DNA of 64,000 nt from Uranotaenia lowii (Eukaryota; Arthropoda; Insecta; Diptera; Culicidae): contig NC_073692.1 in NCBI RefSeq assembly GCF_029784155.1, positions 15,915,752 to 15,979,751 of the forward strand, in the 5' to 3' direction. The notes below the pieces were generated by a model. That model saw only the letters and a list, made by a program, of their open reading frames with translations. It ran no database searches and had not been told where the DNA came from. Shown here piece by piece: positions 35,316-48,250 of the stretch; the stretch's first letter is position 1; every line of letters begins with the position of its first letter. The position numbers and the translations under genes are program-made.

Positions 35316-35715
35316 ATAATTGTTTAGAAATTGGAAGCACACGCACTGCCACTTCGATTTTGAACTTCCATAACTTTTTACTCTCATAATATTTTTTGAT
35401 CAAATTTTCTGCATTAGATAGACCAAACTAACACACTATTAAACAACAAATTTTGAGCTTTATGGAGTTTGTGTGGCTTGAGTTACAGTAATTCTACGAA
35501 AATCGGACTTTTTGGACTTTTACCATTCAAACTGGAATGTCTCAGAAACTACGCTACATTTTTTATTAAAATTTTGCGGAGTGATTATTGTAATATCAAA
35601 CTAGCATGTCTTAAGTTTTTGAAAAGTTGTATCGATGCACCCAAAAATGCGATTTCTATAGAATTTTGCACGATTCATGAGAACAATACCGTTTCCATAC
35701 AAAAATCAGTCAAAA
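35316..35715 (+). repeat. Non-satellite insert between satellite copies
   Basis: 400 bp beginning AGTACCGTTCATAATTGTTT separates the lone monomer from the main array. It has the flavour of repeat family A but no clear shared phrase. A 104-codon frame runs from here into the first monomer and is considered fortuitous. Confidence 0.35.
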
Positions 35716-38700
35716 AAGATGACATATGTATATGCACTTATGTGGAAATTCCGGAAAATTCACGGGGTAAGGGAAAATTCTGAGTACTACGTTTTGTTTC
35801 TAGTATCAAAACCAACATACCTAGTATAGTGGCTTAGTGCCGCATTTGTTTTTGTTGAACAAACTTTTCAAATTAAGTTAATATAGTGAAAAAGTCAATA
35901 TTTCGACATATATGCACTTATGTGGAAATTCCGGAAAATTCACGGGGTAAGGGAAAATTCTGAGTACTACGTTTTGTTTCTAGTATCAAAACCAACATAC
36001 CTAGTATAGTGGCTTAGTGCCGCATTTGTTTTTGTTGAACAAACTTTTCAAATTAAGTTAATATAGTGAAAAGGTCAATATTTCGACATATATGCACTTA
36101 TGTGGAAATTCCGGAAAATTCACGGGGTAAGGGAAAATTCTGAGTACTACGTTTTGTTTCTAGTATCAAAACCAACATACCTAGTATAGTGGCTTAGTGC
36201 CGCATTTGTTTTTGTTGAACAAACTTTTCAAATTAAGTTAATATAGTGAAAAAGTCATATATGCACTTATGTGGAAATTCCGGAAAATTCACGGGGTAAG
36301 GGAAAATTCTGAGTACTACGTTTTGTTTCTAGTATCAAAACCAACATACCTAGTATAGTGGCTTAGTGCCGCATTTGTTTTTGTTGAACAAACTTTTCAA
36401 ATTAAGTTAATATAGTGAAAAAAACAATATTTGACATATATGCATTGATGTGGAAATTCCGGAAAATTCACGGCGTAAGGGAAAATTCTGAGTACTACGT
36501 TTTGTTTCTAGTATCAAAACCAACAGACCTAGTATAGTGGCTTAGTGCCGCATTTGTTTTTGTTGAACAAACTTTTCAAATTAAGTTAATATAGTGAAAA
36601 AGTCAATATTTCGACATATATGCATTGATGTGGAAATTCCGGAAAATTCACGGGGTAAGGGAAAATTCTGAGTACTACGTTTTGTTTCTAGTACCAAAAC
36701 CAACATACCTAGTGTAGTGGCTTAGTGCCGCATTTGTTTTTGTTGAACAAACTTTTCAAATTAAGTTAATATAGTGAAAAAGTCAATATTTCGACATGTA
36801 CGCACTTATGTGGAAATTCCGGAAAATTCACGGGGTAAGGGAAAATTCTGAGTACTACGTTTTGTTTCTAGTATCAAAACCAACATACCCAGTATAGTGG
36901 CTTAGTGCCGCATTTGTTTTTGTTGAACAAACTTTTCAAATCAAGTCAATATAGTGAAAAAGTGAATATTTCGACATATATGTACTTATGTGGAAATTCC
37001 GGAAAATTCACGGGGTAAGGGAAAATTCTGAGTACTACGTTTTGTTTCTAGTATCAAAACCAACATACCTAGTATAGTGGCTTAGTGCCGCATTTGTTTT
37101 TGTTGAACAAACTTTTCAAATCAAGTCAATATAGTGAAAAAGTGAATATTTCGACATATATGCACTTATGTGGAAATTCCGGAAAATTCACGGGGTAAGG
37201 GAAAATTCTGAGTACTACATTTTGTTTCTAGTATCAAAATCAACATACCTAGTATAGTGGCTTAGTGCCGCATTTGTTTTTGTTGAACAAACTTTTCAAA
37301 TTAAGTTAATATAGTGAAAAGGTCAATATTTCGACATATATGCACTTATGTGGAAATTCCGGAAAATTCACGGGGTAAGGGAAAATTCTGAGTACTACGT
37401 TTTGTTTCTAGTATCAAAACCAACATACCTAGTATAGTGGCTTAGTGCCGCATTTGTTTTTGTTGAACAAACTTTTCAAATTAAGTTAATATAGTGAAAA
37501 AAACAATATTTGACATATATGCATTGATGTGGAAATTCCGGAAAATTCACGGCGTAAGGGAAAATTCTGAGTACTACGTTTTGTTTCTAGTATCAAAACC
37601 AACAGACCTAGTATAGTGGCTTAGTGCCGCATTTGTTTTTGTTGAACAAACTTTTCAAATTAAGTTAATATAGTGAAAAAGTCAATATTTCGACATATAT
37701 GCATTGATGTGGAAATTCCGGAAAATTCACGGGGTAAGGGAAAATTCTGAGTACTACGTTTTGTTTCTAGTACCAAAACCAACATACCTAGTGTAGTGGC
37801 TTAGTGCCGCATTTGTTTTTGTTGAACAAACTTTTCAAATTAAGTTAATATAGTGAAAAAGTCAATATTTCGACATGTACGCACTTATGTGGAAATTCCG
37901 GAAAATTCACGGGGTAAGGGAAAATTCTGAGTACTACGTTTTGTTTCTAGTATCAAAACCAACATACCCAGTATAGTGGCTTAGTGCCGCATTTGTTTTT
38001 GTTGAACAAACTTTTCAAATCAAGTCAATATAGTGAAAAAGTGAATATTTCGACATATATGTACTTATGTGGAAATTCCGGAAAATTCACGGGGTAAGGG
38101 AAAATTCTGAGTACTACGTTTTGTTTCTAGTATCAAAACCAACATACCTAGTATAGTGGCTTAGTGCCGCATTTGTTTTTGTTGAACAAACTTTTCAAAT
38201 CAAGTCAATATAGTGAAAAAGTGAATATTTCGACATATATGCACTTATGTGGAAATTCCGGAAAATTCACGGGGTAAGGGAAAATTCTGAGTACTACATT
38301 TTGTTTCTAGTATCAAAATCAACATACCTAGTATAGTGGCTTAGTGCCGCATTTGTTTTTGTTGAACAAACTTTTCAAATTAAGTTAATATAGTGAAAAA
38401 GTCAATATTTCGACATGTACGCACTTATGTGGAAATTCCGGAAAATTCACGGGGTAAGGGAAAATTCTGAGTACTACGTTTTGTTTCTAGTATCAAAACC
38501 AACATACCCAGTATAGTGGCTTAGTGCCGCATTTGTTTTTGTTGAACAAACTTTTCAAATCAAGTCAATATAGTGAAAAAGTGAATATTTCGACATATAT
38601 GTACTTATGTGGAAATTCCGGAAAATTCACGGGGTAAGGGAAAATTCTGAGTACTACGTTTTGTTTCTAGTATCAAAACCAACATACCTAGTATAGTGGC

Positions 38701-41700
38701 TTAGTGCCGCATTTGTTTTTGTTGAACAAACTTTTCAAATTAAGTTAATATAGTGAAAAAGTCAATATTTCGACATATATGCATTGATGTGGAAATTCCG
38801 GAAAATTCACGGGGTAAGGGAAAATTCTGAGTACTACGTTTTGTTTCTAGTATCAAAACCAACATACCTAGTATAGTGGCTTAGTGCCGCATTTGTTTTT
38901 GTTGAACAAACTTTTCAAATTAAGTTAATATAGTGAAAAAAACAATATTTCGACATATATGCATTGATGTGGAAATTCCGGAAAATTCACGGGGTAAGGG
39001 AAAATTCTGAGTACTACGTTTTGTTTCTAGTATCAAAACCAACATACCTAGTATAGTGGCTTAGTGCCGCATTTGTTTTTGTTGAACAAACTTTTCAAAT
39101 TAAGTTAATATAGTGAAAAAAACAATATTTCGACATATATGCATTGATGTGGAAATTCCGGAAAATTCACGGGGTAAGGGAAAATTCTGAGTACTACGTT
39201 TTGTTTCTAGTATCAAAACCAACATACCTAGTATAGTGGCTTAGTGCCGCATTTGTTTTTGTTGAACAAACTTTTCAAATTAAGTTAATATAGTGAAAAG
39301 GTCAATATTTCGACATATATGCACTTATGTGGAAATTCCGGAAAATTCACGGGGTAAGGGAAAATTCTGAGTACTACGTTTTGTTTCTAGTATCAAAACC
39401 AACATACCTAGTATAGTGGCTTAGTGCCGCATTTGTTTTTGTTGAACAAACTTTTCAAATTAAGTTAATATAGTGAAAAAAACAATATTTGACATATATG
39501 CATTGATGTGGAAATTCCGGAAAATTCACGGCGTAAGGGAAAATTCTGAGTACTACGTTTTGTTTCTAGTATCAAAACCAACAGACCTAGTATAGTGGCT
39601 TAGTGCCGCATTTGTTTTTGTTGAACAAACTTTTCAAATTAAGTTAATATAGTGAAAAAGTCAATATTTCGACATATATGCATTGATGTGGAAATTCCGG
39701 AAAATTCACGGGGTAAGGGAAAATTCTGAGTACTACGTTTTGTTTCTAGTACCAAAACCAACATACCTAGTGTAGTGGCTTAGTGCCGCATTTGTTTTTG
39801 TTGAACAAACTTTTCAAATTAAGTTAATATAGTGAAAAAGTCAATATTTCGACATGTACGCACTTATGTGGAAATTCCGGAAAATTCACGGGGTAAGGGA
39901 AAATTCTGAGTACTACGTTTTGTTTCTAGTATCAAAACCAACATACCCAGTATAGTGGCTTAGTGCCGCATTTGTTTTTGTTGAACAAACTTTTCAAATC
40001 AAGTCAATATAGTGAAAAAGTGAATATTTCGACATATATGTACTTATGTGGAAATTCCGGAAAATTCACGGGGTAAGGGAAAATTCTGAGTACTACGTTT
40101 TGTTTCTAGTATCAAAACCAACATACCTAGTATAGTGGCTTAGTGCCGCATTTGTTTTTGTTGAACAAACTTTTCAAATTAAGTTAATATAGTGAAAAAA
40201 ACAATATTTCGACATATATGCATTGATGTGGAAATTCCGGAAAATTCACGGGGTAAGGGAAAATTCTGAGTACTACGTTTTGTTTCTAGTATCAAAACCA
40301 ACATACCTAGTATAGTGGCTTAGTGCCGCATTTGTTTTTGTTGAACAAACTTTTCAAATTAAGTTAATATAGTGAAAAGGTCAATATTTCGACATATATG
40401 CACTTATGTGGAAATTCCGGAAAATTCACGGGGTAAGGGAAAATTCTGAGTACTACGTTTTGTTTCTAGTATCAAAACCAACATACCTAGTATAGTGGCT
40501 TAGTGCCGCATTTGTTTTTGTTGAACAAACTTTTCAAATTAAGTTAATATAGTGAAAAAAACAATATTTGACATATATGCATTGATGTGGAAATTCCGGA
40601 AAATTCACGGCGTAAGGGAAAATTCTGAGTACTACGTTTTGTTTCTAGTATCAAAACCAACAGACCTAGTATAGTGGCTTAGTGCCGCATTTGTTTTTGT
40701 TGAACAAACTTTTCAAATTAAGTTAATATAGTGAAAAAGTCAATATTTCGACATATATGCATTGATGTGGAAATTCCGGAAAATTCACGGGGTAAGGGAA
40801 AATTCTGAGTACTACGTTTTGTTTCTAGTACCAAAACCAACATACCTAGTGTAGTGGCTTAGTGCCGCATTTGTTTTTGTTGAACAAACTTTTCAAATTA
40901 AGTTAATATAGTGAAAAAGTCAATATTTCGACATGTACGCACTTATGTGGAAATTCCGGAAAATTCACGGGGTAAGGGAAAATTCTGAGTACTACGTTTT
41001 GTTTCTAGTATCAAAACCAACATACCCAGTATAGTGGCTTAGTGCCGCATTTGTTTTTGTTGAACAAACTTTTCAAATCAAGTCAATATAGTGAAAAAGT
41101 GAATATTTCGACATATATGTACTTATGTGGAAATTCCGGAAAATTCACGGGGTAAGGGAAAATTCTGAGTACTACGTTTTGTTTCTAGTATCAAAACCAA
41201 CATACCTAGTATAGTGGCTTAGTGCCGCATTTGTTTTTGTTGAACAAACTTTTCAAATCAAGTCAATATAGTGAAAAAGTGAATATTTCGACATATATGC
41301 ACTTATGTGGAAATTCCGGAAAATTCACGGGGTAAGGGAAAATTCTGAGTACTACATTTTGTTTCTAGTATCAAAATCAACATACCTAGTATAGTGGCTT
41401 AGTGCCGCATTTGTTTTTGTTGAACAAACTTTTCAAATTAAGTTAATATAGTGAAAAAGTCAATATTTCGACATGTACGCACTTATGTGGAAATTCCGGA
41501 AAATTCACGGGGTAAGGGAAAATTCTGAGTACTACGTTTTGTTTCTAGTATCAAAACCAACATACCTAGTATAGTGGCTTAGTGCCGCATTTGTTTTTGT
41601 TGAACAAACTTTTCAAATTAAGTTAATATAGTGAAAAGGTCAATATTTCGACATATATGCACTTATGTGGAAATTCCGGAAAATTCACGGGGTAAGGGAA

Positions 41701-44700
41701 AATTCTGAGTACTACGTTTTGTTTCTAGTATCAAAACCAACATACCTAGTATAGTGGCTTAGTGCCGCATTTGTTTTTGTTGAACAAACTTTTCAAATTA
41801 AGTTAATATAGTGAAAAAGTCAATATTTCGACATATATGCATTGATGTGGAAATTCCGGAAAATTCACGGGGTAAGGGAAAATTCTGAGTACTACGTTTT
41901 GTTTCTAGTATCAAAACCAACATACCTAGTATAGTGGCTTAGTGCCGCATTTGTTTTTGTTGAACAAACTTTTCAAATTAAGTTAATATAGTGAAAAAAA
42001 CAATATTTCGACATATATGCATTGATGTGGAAATTCCGGAAAATTCACGGGGTAAGGGAAAATTCTGAGTACTACGTTTTGTTTCTAGTATCAAAACCAA
42101 CATACCTAGTATAGTGGCTTAGTGCCGCATTTGTTTTTGTTGAACAAACTTTTCAAATTAAGTTAATATAGTGAAAAAAACAATATTTCGACATATATGC
42201 ATTGATGTGGAAATTCCGGAAAATTCACGGGGTAAGGAAAAATTCTGAGTACTACGTTTTGTTTCTAGTATCAAAACCAACATACCTAGTATAGTGGCTT
42301 AGTGCCGCATTTGTTTTTGTTGAACAAACTTTTCAAATTAAGTTAATATAGTGAAAAGGTCAATATTTCGACATATATGCACTTATGTGGAAATTCCGGA
42401 AAATTCACGGGGTAAGGGAAAATTCTGAGTACTACGTTTTGTTTCTAGTATCAAAACCAACATACCTAGTATAGTGGCTTAGTGCCGCATTTGTTTTTGT
42501 TGAACAAACTTTTCAAATTAAGTTAATATAGTGAAAAGGTCAATATTTCGACATATATGCACTTATGTGGAAATTCCGGAAAATTCACGGGGTAAGGGAA
42601 AATTCTGAGTACTACGTTTTGTTTCTAGTATCAAAACCAACATACCTAGTATAGTGGCTTAGTGCCGCATTTGTTTTTGTTGAACAAACTTTTCAAATTA
42701 AGTTAATATAGTGAAAAAGTCAATATTTCGACATATATGCATTGATGTGGAAATTCCGGAAAATTCACGGGGTAAGGGAAAATTCTGAGTACTACGTTTT
42801 GTTTCTAGTATCAAAACCAACATACCTAGTATAGTGGCTTAGTGCCGCATTTGTTTTTGTTGAACAAACTTTTCAAATTAAGTTAATATAGTGAAAAAGT
42901 CAATATTTCGACATATATGCACTTATGTGGAAATTCCGGAAAATTCACGGGGTAAGGGAAAATTCTGAGTACTTAGTTTTGTTTCTAGTATCAAAACCAA
43001 CATACCTAGTATAGTGGCTTAGTGCCGCATTTGTTTTTGTTGAACAAACTTTTCAAATTAAGTTAATATAGTGAAAAAAACAATATTTCGACATATATGC
43101 ATTGATGTGGAAATTCCGGAAAATTCACGGGGTAAGGGAAAATTCTGAGTACTACGTTTTGTTTCTAGTATCAAAACCAACATACCTAGTATAGTGGCTT
43201 AGTGCCGCATTTGTTTTTGTTGAACAAACTTTTCAAATTAAGTTAATATAGTGAAAAAGTCAATATTTCGACATATATGCATTGATGTGGAAATTCCGGA
43301 AAATTCACGGGGTAAGGGAAAATTCTGAGTACTACGTTTTGTTTCTAGTATCAAAACCAACATACCTAGTATAGTGGCTTAGTGCCGCATTTGTTTTTGT
43401 TGAACAAACTTTTCAAATCAAGTCAATATAGTGAAAAAGTGAATATTTCGACATATATGCACTTATGTGGAAATTCCGGAAAATTCACGGGGTAAGGGAA
43501 AATTCTGAGTACTACGTTTTGTTTCTAATATCAAAACCAACATACCTAGTATAGTGGCTTAGTGCCGCATTTGTTTTTGTTGAACAAACTTTTCAAATTA
43601 AGTTAATATAGTGAAAAGGTCAATATTTCGACATATATGCACTTATGTGGAAATTCCGGAAAATTCACGGGGTAAGGGAAAATTCTGAGTACTACGTTTT
43701 GTTTCTAGTATCAAAACCAACATACCTAGTATAGTGGCTTAGTGCCGCATTTGTTTTTGTTGAACAAACTTTTCAAATTAAGTTAATATAGTGAAAAAGT
43801 CAATATTTCGACATATATGCATTGATGTGGAAATTCCGGAAAATTCACGGGGTAAGGGAAAATTCTGAGTACTACGTTTTGTTTCTAGTATCAAAACCAA
43901 CATACCTAGTATAGTGGCTTAGTGCCGCATTTGTTTTTGTTGAACAAACTTTTCAAATTAAGTTAATATAGTGAAAAAAACAATATTTCGACATATATGC
44001 ATTGATGTGGAAATTCCGGAAAATTCACGGGGTAAGGGAAAATTCTGAGTACTACGTTTTGTTTCTAGTATCAAAACCAACATACTTAGTATAGTGGCTT
44101 AGTGCCGCATTTGTTTTTGTTGAACAAACTTTTCAAATTAAGTTAATATAGTGAAAAAAACAATATTTCGACATATATGCATTGATGTGGAAATTCCGGA
44201 AAATTCACGGGGTAAGGGAAAATTCTGAGTACTACGTTTTGTTTCTAGTATCAAAACCAACATACCTAGTATAGTGGCTTAGTGCCGCATTTGTTTTTGT
44301 TGAACAAACTTTTCAAATTAAGTTAATATAGTGAAAAGGTCAATATTTCGACATATATGCACTTATGTGGAAATTCCGGAAAATTCACGGGGTAAGGGAA
44401 AATTCTGAGTACTACGTTTTGTTTCTAGTATCAAAACCAACATACCTAGTATAGTGGCTTAGTGCCGCATTTGTTTTTGTTGAACAAACTTTTCAAATTA
44501 AGTTAATATAGTGAAAAGGTCAATATTTCGACATATATGCACTTATGTGGAAATTCCGGAAAATTCACGGGGTAAGGGAAAATTCTGAGTACTACGTTTT
44601 GTTTCTAGTATCAAAACCAACATACCTAGTATAGTGGCTTAGTGCCGCATTTGTTTTTGTTGAACAAACTTTTCAAATTAAGTTAATATAGTGAAAAAGT

Positions 44701-47700
44701 CAATATTTCGACATATATGCATTGATGTGGAAATTCCGGAAAATTCACGGGGTAAGGGAAAATTCTGAGTACTACGTTTTGTTTCTAGTATCAAAACCAA
44801 CATACCTAGTATAGTGGCTTAGTGCCGCATTTGTTTTTGTTGAACAAACTTTTCAAATTAAGTTAATATAGTGAAAAGGTCAATATTTCGACATATATGC
44901 ACTTATGTGGAAATTCCGGAAAATTCACGGGGTAAGGGAAAATTCTGAGTACTACGTTTTGTTTCTAGTATCAAAACCAACATACCTAGTATAGTGGCTT
45001 AGTGCCGCATTTGTTTTTGTTGAACAAACTTTTCAAATTAAGTTAATATAGTGAAAAAGTCAATATTTCGACATATATGCATTGATGTGGAAATTCCGGA
45101 AAATTCACGGGGTAAGGGAAAATTCTGAGTACTACGTTTTGTTTCTAGTATCAAAACCAACATACCTAGTATAGTGGCTTAGTGCCGCATTTGTTTTTGT
45201 TGAACAAACTTTTCAAATTAAGTTAATATAGTGAAAAAGTCAATATTTCGACATATATGCACTTATGTGGAAATTCCGGAAAATTCACGGGGTAAGGGAA
45301 AATTCTGAGTACTTAGTTTTGTTTCTAGTATCAAAACCAACATACCTAGTATAGTGGCTTAGTGCCGCATTTGTTTTTGTTGAACAAACTTTTCAAATTA
45401 AGTTAATATAGTGAAAAAAACAATATTTCGACATATATGCATTGATGTGGAAATTCCGGAAAATTCACGGGGTAAGGGAAAATTCTGAGTACTACGTTTT
45501 GTTTCTAGTATCAAAACCAACATACCTAGTATAGTGGCTTAGTGCCGCATTTGTTTTTGTTGAACAAACTTTTCAAATTAAGTTAATATAGTGAAAAGGT
45601 CAATATTTCGACATATATGCACTTATGTGGAAATTCCGGAAAATTCACGGGGTAAGGGAAAATTCTGAGTACTACGTTTTGTTTCTAGTATCAAAACCAA
45701 CATACCTAGTATAGTGGCTTAGTGCCGCATTTGTTTTTGTTGAACAAACTTTTCAAATTAAGTTAATATAGTGAAAAAGTCAATATTTCGACATATATGC
45801 ATTGATGTGGAAATTCCGGAAAATTCACGGGGTAAGGGAAAATTCTGAGTACTACGTTTTGTTTCTAGTATCAAAACCAACATACCTAGTATAGTGGCTT
45901 AGTGCCGCATTTGTTTTTGTTGAACAAACTTTTCAAATTAAGTTAATATAGTGAAAAAAACAATATTTCGACATATATGCATTGATGTGGAAATTCCGGA
46001 AAATTCACGGGGTAAGGGAAAATTCTGAGTACTACGTTTTGTTTCTAGTATCAAAACCAACATACCTAGTATAGTGGCTTAGTGCCGCATTTGTTTTTGT
46101 TGAACAAACTTTTCAAATTAAGTTAATATAGTGAAAAAAACAATATTTCGACATATATGCATTGATGTGGAAATTCCGGAAAATTCACGGGGTAAGGGAA
46201 AATTCTGAGTACTACGTTTTGTTTCTAGTATCAAAACCAACATACCTAGTATAGTGGCTTAGTGCCGCATTTGTTTTTGTTGAACAAACTTTTCAAATTA
46301 AGTTAATATAGTGAAAAGGTCAATATTTCGACATATATGCACTTATGTGGAAATTCCGGAAAATTCACGGGGTAAGGGAAAATTCTGAGTACTACGTTTT
46401 GTTTCTAGTATCAAAACCAACATACCTAGTATAGTGGCTTAGTGCCGCATTTGTTTTTGTTGAACAAACTTTTCAAATTAAGTTAATATAGTGAAAAGGT
46501 CAATATTTCGACATATATGCACTTATGTGGAAATTCCGGAAAATTCACGGGGTAAGGGAAAATTCTGAGTACTACGTTTTGTTTCTAGTATCAAAACCAA
46601 CATACCTAGTATAGTGGCTTAGTGCCGCATTTGTTTTTGTTGAACAAACTTTTCAAATTAAGTTAATATAGTGAAAAAGTCAATATTTCGACATATATGC
46701 ATTGATGTGGAAATTCCGGAAAATTCACGGGGTAAGGGAAAATTCTGAGTACTACGTTTTGTTTCTAGTATCAAAACCAACATACCTAGTATAGTGGCTT
46801 AGTGCCGCATTTGTTTTTGTTGAACAAACTTTTCAAATTAAGTTAATATAGTGAAAAAAACAATATTTCGACATATATGCATTGATGTGGAAATTCCGGA
46901 AAATTCACGGGGTAAGGGAAAATTCTGAGTACTACGTTTTGTTTCTAGTATCAAAACCAACATACCTAGTATAGTGGCTTAGTGCCGCATTTGTTTTTGT
47001 TGAACAAACTTTTCAAATTAAGTTAATATAGTGAAAAAAACAATATTTCGACATATATGCATTGATGTGGAAATTCCGGAAAATTCACGGGGTAAGGGAA
47101 AATTCTGAGTACTACGTTTTGTTTCTAGTATCAAAACCAACATACCTAGTATAGTGGCTTAGTGCCGCATTTGTTTTTGTTGAACAAACTTTTCAAATTA
47201 AGTTAATATAGTGAAAAGGTCAATATTTCGACATATATGCACTTATGTGGAAATTCCGGAAAATTCACGGGGTAAGGGAAAATTCTGAGTACTACGTTTT
47301 GTTTCTAGTATCAAAACCAACATACCTAGTATAGTGGCTTAGTGCCGCATTTGTTTTTGTTGAACAAACTTTTCAAATTAAGTTAATATAGTGAAAAGGT
47401 CAATATTTCGACATATATGCACTTATGTGGAAATTCCGGAAAATTCACGGGGTAAGGGAAAATTCTGAGTACTACGTTTTGTTTCTAGTATCAAAACCAA
47501 CATACCTAGTATAGTGGCTTAGTGCCGCATTTGTTTTTGTTGAACAAACTTTTCAAATTAAGTTAATATAGTGAAAAAGTCAATATTTCGACATATATGC
47601 ATTGATGTGGAAATTCCGGAAAATTCACGGGGTAAGGGAAAATTCTGAGTACTACGTTTTGTTTCTAGTATCAAAACCAACATACCTAGTATAGTGGCTT

Positions 47701-47945
47701 AGTGCCGCATTTGTTTTTGTTGAACAAACTTTTCAAATTAAGTTAATATAGTGAAAAAGTCAATATTTCGACATATATGCACTTATGTGGAAATTCCGGA
47801 AAATTCACGGGGTAAGGGAAAATTCTGAGTACTTAGTTTTGTTTCTAGTATCAAAACCAACATACCTAGTATAGTGGCTTAGTGCCGCATTTGTTTTTGT
47901 TGAACAAACTTTTCAAATTAAGTTAATATAGTGAAAAATTCAATA
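35716..47945 (+). repeat. 180-bp satellite array, about 68 head-to-tail copies
   Basis: The period is 180 bp; a few units are 1-7 bp shorter. Unit landmarks are ATGTGGAAATTCCGGAAAAT, CACGGGGTAAGGGAAAATTC, TGAGTACTACGTTTTGTTTC, CTAGTATAGTGGCTTAGTGC, CGCATTTGTTTTTGTTGAAC and AAGTTAATATAGTGAAAAAG. Most copies differ at only a few diagnostic sites, which fall into recurrent monomer types arranged in higher-order repeats. The array fades out at about 47940-47990. There is no coding capacity. Its role, if any, is unknown; uniform 180-bp arrays are typical of pericentromeric or centromeric satellites but also occur elsewhere. Confidence 0.97.
35749..35761 (+). promoter_or_regulatory. Perfect three-unit heat-shock element, present in each satellite unit
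   Basis: TTCCGGAAAATTC fits TTCnnGAAnnTTC exactly, the trimeric target of heat-shock factor known from eukaryotes. The coordinates give the first example; it recurs every 180 bp through the array, and I saw no copy in which it is broken. Whether the factor binds here is untested. Confidence 0.5.
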
Positions 47946-47990
47946 TGTTGTCATGTTTGTTCTTATATGATGAATTTACGGGGAAATTGA

Positions 47991-48250
47991 ATGTTATGAA
48001 CGTTAATAAAGGATTTTGTGGTCTTTGTTCAGTTGTTGGCGTTTTTTCTAGTACCCAAAAATGCTTAACATTGTTTAAATCGTTAATTTAGTTTAATTAA
48101 ATTAGTTTTTCTTAACTGCCAGTTCAAAAAAAAGTTCATTCATGTGTTCATTCTGTTCATTTTGCGTGCAAGTTTTGCTCGCGCCGGGTTGCCATTCCAG
48201 AAAAAATGAGAGATTGCTTGCGCTCTCTTTGCTTGCGCATTTAACACAGG
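47991..48250. other. Junction between satellite and palindrome
   Basis: Unclassified sequence. The right part (TTTTGCGTGCAAGTTTTGCT, GCTTGCGCTCTCTTTGCTTG) is related to 23120-23160 and 29380, so it belongs to the foldback-associated repeat. Confidence 0.4.

Noticed and set aside
35716..47945. CRISPR-like array
   Set aside because: Units are 180 bp, head-to-tail and nearly identical throughout, with no unique spacers; this is a eukaryotic satellite.
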